DNA from: JANMOK01 sp031415055
GTDB lineage: Bacteria; Pseudomonadota; Alphaproteobacteria; Rhodobacterales; Rhodobacteraceae
Assembly (NCBI GenBank): GCA_031415055.1
Contig: JANOQZ010000003.1
Location: 1 to 64,000 of the forward strand
Direction: 5' to 3'
Length of the DNA stretch: 64,000 nucleotides
A program made the position numbers and the translations under genes. The notes below the pieces were generated by a model. It was given only the letters and a program-made list of their open reading frames with translations, had not been told where the DNA came from and ran no database searches. Positions 60,241-64,000 of the stretch are shown here, piece by piece (position 1 is the first letter of the stretch; every line of letters starts with the position of its first letter).

Positions 60241-61506
60241 CTAACGTAACGCACGACCTTTGAGAATGGCATCGGGGCCGAAACGCTTGCGAATGGCGTC
60301 AGTGGCGTGTTCGGTCGCGGCGCGTTTCTTTGCATTCGGGTCAAGCAAATCACCTAAGGCTTTAATTTCATTGGCTTTGGTTATGGTGCTAAGGCCGACG
60401 CCAATCAGGCGAAACGGCGCGTGGCCCAATTCTTTTTGCAGCATAGGCAGTGCATTTTGAAAAATTGTATCGGCCATTTGTGTTGCATCCGGCAAAGTCA
60501 GCCGTCGAGAAATCAGGGTGAAATCGCCACGTTTGAGTTTCAATGTCACAACCGACCCTGCCAAATCCTTGGCTTTTGCCCGGTCAGACACTTGTTCGGC
60601 AAGCCGCCACAGGTGCCCTTCCAGAATATCGCGGTCACTGGTGTTTTCAAAAAACGTGGTCTCATGCGAAATTGATTTTAGTTTTGCATCCCGCTGGATC
60701 GACCGTTGATCCTGCCCCCGCGCCAGATGCCAAAGCCGGTCGCCGATGCTGCCAAACTGGCTGGCCAATGCCTTGCGATCCCGGCGTTTCAATTCGGCAA
60801 TCGTCCGAATGCCGGCGCGTTGAAGTGAGTCCTGCATCGCAGGTCCAACGCCCCAAATGATGCCGACGTTTTGCTTTTCCAGAAACGCCTCGGTTTCGGC
60901 TTTGCCAATCACCGAAAAACCGCGCGGTTTGTCCAAGTCACTGGCAATTTTGGCCAGAAATTTGTTGTGCGAAAGCCCGATAGAGACGGAAACGCCGATC
61001 TCGCTTTCAATCTGGCGGGCCAGTCTGGCCAAAAGCACGGCTGGAATGGCACCGTGCAAACGCTCCGTTCCTGTCAGATCGATAAAGGCTTCGTCCAGCG
61101 ACAGTGGCTCTATTGCCGGGGTCAAACGTTCCATCAAAGCGCGAATTTCTTTGGAAACGCCGACATAAAGCTCCATCCGACCCTTGACCACTTCGGCCTC
61201 TGGGCAAAGTTTCAGCGCCTGAAACATCGGCATTGCCGAACGCACCCCTTTGATTCGCGCCAAGTAACAACAGGTCGAGACAACCCCGCGTTTGCCACCG
61301 CCGACTATGACCGGTTTGTCGCGCAAGCCGGGATTGTCACGTTTCTCGACCGAGGCATAAAACGCATCGCAATCAAGATGCGCGATTGATAGGGCTGGAA
61401 GTTCGGCGTGGCTTATCGTTCGGGGGGATCGGCAGGCTGGACAGCGGCCCGAACCATCGAATGGAAGGCAGCAATCGCGGCACAGCGATGAGTTCCGGTC
61501 CGACAT
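60241..61506 (-). CDS. dinB: DNA polymerase IV
   Basis: A 421-aa Y-family translesion polymerase. The N-terminus has a CxxC-x9-CxxC zinc ribbon (Cys9, Cys12, Cys22, Cys25), a trait of many Rhodobacterales DinB. The catalytic motifs are LDCDAFYASVE (Asp45) and PLSLDEAFIDLTG. ATG 61506 (GGGGG upstream) is chosen; this leaves a 2-bp gap after zapE. I see no LexA box between them. Confidence 0.93.
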   Translation of the reverse strand: MSDRNSSLCRDCCLPFDGSGRCPACRSPRTISHAELPALSIAHLDCDAFYASVEKRDNPGLRDKPVIVGGGKRGVVSTCCYLARIKGVRSAMPMFQALKLCPEAEVVKGRMELYVGVSKEIRALMERLTPAIEPLSLDEAFIDLTGTERLHGAIPAVLLARLARQIESEIGVSVSIGLSHNKFLAKIASDLDKPRGFSVIGKAETEAFLEKQNVGIIWGVGPAMQDSLQRAGIRTIAELKRRDRKALASQFGSIGDRLWHLARGQDQRSIQRDAKLKSISHETTFFENTSDRDILEGHLWRLAEQVSDRAKAKDLAGSVVTLKLKRGDFTLISRRLTLPDATQMADTIFQNALPMLQKELGHAPFRLIGVGLSTITKANEIKALGDLLDPNAKKRAATEHATDAIRKRFGPDAILKGRALR

Positions 61507-61508
61507 CA

Positions 61509-62618
61509 CTACCCCCATCCAGCCGCGCGCATTTCTTCCAGCCGCGAGGCGGTGCGCTGAAATTCAAACGCACCCTTGCCAGCGGGATATAACGCCGCAG
61601 GTTCGGCTTCGGCAGAGGCGATCAGGCGGACCCGCGCTTCGTAAAGCGTATCAATCAGCGTCACAAACCGTTTGGCTTCGTTCATCGCCACGCCATCCAG
61701 CACCGGTATCTGGTCCAGAACCAAAACCCGCAACGCCCCGGCAATCGCCAGATAGTCTGCTGGCCCCAAAGGCGTTTCGCACAGGTCCTCGAAACTTGCC
61801 CGGCCAATCCCGTTCAAGAACTGCGGGATCACCACTTTACGGCTATTGACCGTCAGTTCCAAAGGCCTACCGCGCCCGCCCGCCAAATGCGACCAAGCGG
61901 CGTTCATTGCCGCATCGGCTTGCGCCCCCAAGGGCTGGTGCCAGACCTTGACCTCGGCCAAACGCCCTTGCCGATGGTCGGTCGGACTTTCCAGTTCGTG
62001 AAGTTCCAGACGGTCTTTGATCAGGGCGATGAACGGCAGGAGCAAGTGGCGGTTCAGGCCATCTTTGTATAACTCATCTGGATGGCGGTTCGAAGTGCAA
62101 ACAATCACCACGCCGCGCGCGAACAGTTTTTCAAACAACCGCCCCACCAGCATGGCGTCGGTGATGTCGGTGATTTGCATTTCGTCGAAACACAGCAAAG
62201 TCGCCGCATCGGCAATGGCATCGGCGACTGGTTGGATCGGGTCATCGATATTGGCCTTGCGGGCGTTGTTGATGCCGCGATGCACCTCTTGCATGAAGGA
62301 ATGGAAATGCACCCGACGCTTTTTGACCACCGATGTGGTTTCAAAAAACATGTCCATCAGCATGGATTTGCCACGCCCGACACCGCCATACAGGTAAAGC
62401 CCGGGGATGAAGGCGTCGGTCAGTTTTTCGCGACCCCAACCGAACATGCCAAGTCCGACTTTCTTTGGTTTGGCCGGGTCATAATCGCGCAGACGGGTGT
62501 GCAGCAACTGCAGCTTTTCCGCCGCCAGCCTTTGGGCCGCGTCGTCGCGCAAAGTCCCCTCGGCCACGCGGGCGCGGAAGGCGGGCAGCGGGCCGTTTTG
62601 CATCAACCACTCCAACAT
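61509..62618 (-). CDS. zapE: AFG1/ZapE-type ATPase
   Basis: A 369-aa P-loop ATPase with Walker A GGVGRGKSMLMDMFFE and Walker B LLCFDEMQITDITDAM, plus the SNRHPDELYKDGLNR segment. ZapE acts at the division ring; mitochondrial AFG1 handles misfolded proteins. It is followed by dinB 2 bp on, so both share one transcript. 62603 is a second possible start. Confidence 0.93.
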   Translation of the reverse strand: MLEWLMQNGPLPAFRARVAEGTLRDDAAQRLAAEKLQLLHTRLRDYDPAKPKKVGLGMFGWGREKLTDAFIPGLYLYGGVGRGKSMLMDMFFETTSVVKKRRVHFHSFMQEVHRGINNARKANIDDPIQPVADAIADAATLLCFDEMQITDITDAMLVGRLFEKLFARGVVIVCTSNRHPDELYKDGLNRHLLLPFIALIKDRLELHELESPTDHRQGRLAEVKVWHQPLGAQADAAMNAAWSHLAGGRGRPLELTVNSRKVVIPQFLNGIGRASFEDLCETPLGPADYLAIAGALRVLVLDQIPVLDGVAMNEAKRFVTLIDTLYEARVRLIASAEAEPAALYPAGKGAFEFQRTASRLEEMRAAGWG

Positions 62619-62689
62619 TCATGCATTTCATAACAATCAGCGATTGTGATGTTAATCGGAAATGCTTTGAGGGTGTGTGAACTTCTGGC

Positions 62690-63604
62690 CTAATCCTGCC
62701 GTTGCCCGATGTGGCTTTCGCCGCGTTCGCGGGCCAAGTCCACTTGCTTTTGCCGCTCGCGATAGCGGGCGAGGTCTTGCGGGTCGGTGGTTGGGCGGCA
62801 TTTGGGGCAGGAGACGCCGCGTTCATAGTCGGGGTGGTTTCGGTCGGCTGGCGAGACTGGTTGACGGCAGCCGTGGCAGAGGTCGTGGTTGCCTTCTTTC
62901 AACCCGTGGCCGACAGAAACGCGGGCGTCAAAGACGAAACATTCGCCAGCCCATGTTGAGTCGGTTTCGGGAACGGTTTCCAGATATTTCAGGATACCGC
63001 CTTTCAGGTGGAACACGTCGGGCACGCCCTGCCCGATCAGGTAGTTGGTCGATTTTTCGCAGCGGATGCCGCCGGTGCAGAACATGGCGATGCGTTTGCC
63101 TTGGAACCGGTCTTTGTTGTTTTCCCACCAAGTGGGAAATTGCGAAAAACTGTCGGTTTGCGGGTTTTCCGCACCTTGGAAGGTGCCAATTTCAACTTCG
63201 TAGTCGTTGCGGGTGTCGATCAGAACCACGTCGTCGGCGCGGACCAAAGCGTTCCAATCCTTGGCCTCGACATAGTGCCCGGTGCCCGACATTGGGTCGA
63301 CTTGGGGTTGGCCCATCGTCACAATTTCGCGTTTCAGCCGCACTTTCATGCGGTGGAACGGCATGGTTTTGGCGGTGCCTTCCTTGCGTTCCAGCGCCGC
63401 GCAACCCGGAAGTTGGCGCAGGTGGGTCAGGATGACATCGATGCCTTCGCGTGACCCCGCGATGGTGCCGTTTACACCTTCGGGGGCCAGCAGGATGGTG
63501 CCGTTGATGTGGTTGGCACGGCACAGGTCGTACAGCGGACCGCGCAGGGCGGACGGGTCGGGGAAGCGGGCGAAATGATAGAAGGCGGCGACGATGATGT
63601 GCAT
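62690..63604 (-). CDS. trhO: tRNA uridine(34) hydroxylase (rhodanese family)
   Basis: A 304-aa protein. An N-terminal acylphosphatase-like region is followed by a rhodanese domain with the active cysteine in FCTGGIRCEKST, as in TrhO (YceA). The C-terminal CHGC-x20-CPKC motif may bind zinc. ATG 63604 gives the family start MHIIVAAFYHF; the frame to 63676 lacks a ribosome site. Confidence 0.9.
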   Translation of the reverse strand: MHIIVAAFYHFARFPDPSALRGPLYDLCRANHINGTILLAPEGVNGTIAGSREGIDVILTHLRQLPGCAALERKEGTAKTMPFHRMKVRLKREIVTMGQPQVDPMSGTGHYVEAKDWNALVRADDVVLIDTRNDYEVEIGTFQGAENPQTDSFSQFPTWWENNKDRFQGKRIAMFCTGGIRCEKSTNYLIGQGVPDVFHLKGGILKYLETVPETDSTWAGECFVFDARVSVGHGLKEGNHDLCHGCRQPVSPADRNHPDYERGVSCPKCRPTTDPQDLARYRERQKQVDLARERGESHIGQRQD

Positions 63605-63659
63605 GGGGGGGCGATAGCGGGTTGGGTGGGGGAAGGCTAGGGGGTTGATTTGGGAAAAT

Positions 63660-63734
63660 GTCATGGCGAGGAGCAAAGCGACGAAGCAACCCAGTGGCGC
63701 AATTTCTGGGTTGCTTCGCTATGCTCGCAATGAC
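63660..63734. repeat. palindromic repetitive element
   Basis: A 75-bp near-perfect inverted repeat, GTCATGGCGAGGAGCAAAG... to CTATGCTCGCAATGAC, with long arms including GAAGCAACCCAG and CTGGGTTGCTTC around a short centre. It resembles the GTCATTGCGAG-type interspersed palindromes found in many proteobacteria (from memory). It lies between trhO and the DUF1697 gene. Confidence 0.85.
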
Positions 63735-63740
63735 GAAATT

Positions 63741-64000
63741 TTAGAGGGCGCGGGCCATTTCCAACAGTTTCGCCACGGTGTTCCAGTTGCGCTGGGTAGT
63801 GGGGGTTTTGATGAATTTGCCCAGTTTGGGCAGCATGGTCGAATCCGTCAGTTTGTCGGGCGTGTGGATGTAAAGGGCTTGGTCGGTGAGGTGGAAGCGT
63901 TCGACCGGGTTGCAGGCGGCTTGCATGGCGGCTTGATCGACATTGGTCGGCGGGGCCAGTAGGAAGAAGATGTGCAGGGCTTTGGGGGTGGCGACGGCTT
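63741..64000 (-). CDS. DUF1697 family protein (3' end only)
   Basis: The C-terminal 85 residues of a protein that runs off the window. It shows ALHIFFLLAPPTNVDQAAM and the ending TTQRNWNTVAKLLEMARAL, which resembles the conserved RNWNTVxKL end of DUF1697 proteins. Function unknown. A palindromic repeat lies 6 bp after its stop. Confidence 0.75.
   Translation of the reverse strand, partial: AVATPKALHIFFLLAPPTNVDQAAMQAACNPVERFHLTDQALYIHTPDKLTDSTMLPKLGKFIKTPTTQRNWNTVAKLLEMARAL

Noticed and set aside
60116..60241. A 41-codon plus-strand frame starting MRARDATHHE with GGGAGG upstream
   Set aside because: It is the complement of the sRNA candidate; the GGGAGG is just the antisense of the CCTCCC stretch, and the peptide is Cys/Phe-rich without family traits.

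Overview
The window reads as a chromosomal segment of an alphaproteobacterium of the Rhodobacteraceae type (order Rhodobacterales). Markers for this placement are the block petP-petR-histone deacetylase-like-xseB-ispA-dxs, a petABC cytochrome bc1 operon, a glcDEF glycolate oxidase operon, the moxR/DUF58/DUF4159 block, a VPLPA-CTERM protein and a DinB with an N-terminal zinc ribbon. No prophage, insertion sequence, integrase or CRISPR array was seen. Most of the window is housekeeping.

Layout. 1-2.8 kb: fabB-fabI (fatty acid elongation) and a GrpB-family gene. 2.8-12.6 kb: a VOC protein, an alpha/beta hydrolase with a PLP-dependent dehydratase, hemF, a two-gene ABC exporter with a P-loop kinase-like gene, a second VOC gene with a palindromic operator, and an RlmD/RumA-type methyltransferase. 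12.7-16.5 kb: a GC-richer accessory patch with a secreted cupin, a membrane-spanning BTAD regulator and two tandem secreted paralogues that share an identical 50-bp leader. 16.5-18.7 kb: aroC and a DMT-family permease. 18.7-22.1 kb: a TPP riboswitch followed by thiBPQ. 22.2-24.8 kb: petABC. 25-27.2 kb: trmL, a VPLPA-CTERM surface protein and an LpxQ-like outer-membrane barrel. 27.2-32.5 kb: the six-gene operon petP to dxs on the minus strand. 32.7-40.3 kb: ilvE, a nucleoside hydrolase, rsfS-rlmH-gpmI-envC-ctpA-rppH. 40.3-47.8 kb: a DUF1285 gene and the moxR/Bat-like operon. 47.8-51.7 kb: glcDEF. 51.7-58.7 kb: a secreted trypsin-like protease, a small heat-shock gene with heat-shock promoter and ROSE-like leader, an ECF sigma factor with a vWA membrane protein, an Xre-RES toxin-antitoxin pair and a pseudo-caspase/peptidoglycan-binding protein. 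58.8-64 kb: rpmJ, tRNA-Val, N-formylglutamate amidohydrolase, a candidate small RNA, dinB, zapE, trhO, a palindromic repeat and the 3' end of a DUF1697 gene.

The most interesting signals are non-coding. (i) A small-RNA gene on the minus strand near 60.1 kb has a good promoter, two hairpins, an exposed CCUCCC stretch and an intrinsic terminator. (ii) A 64-65-bp bipartite element occurs twice, 31 kb apart, with a 26-bp core differing at one position. (iii) The hsp20 leader can pair with both the ribosome binding site and the start codon. Palindromic operators precede the VOC gene, the toxin-antitoxin pair and rsfS. The protein-level candidates are the transmembrane BTAD regulator with its duplicated secreted neighbours, and the caspase-fold protein that has lost both catalytic residues. 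Everything here was read by eye; family names come from recognised motifs, not searches.
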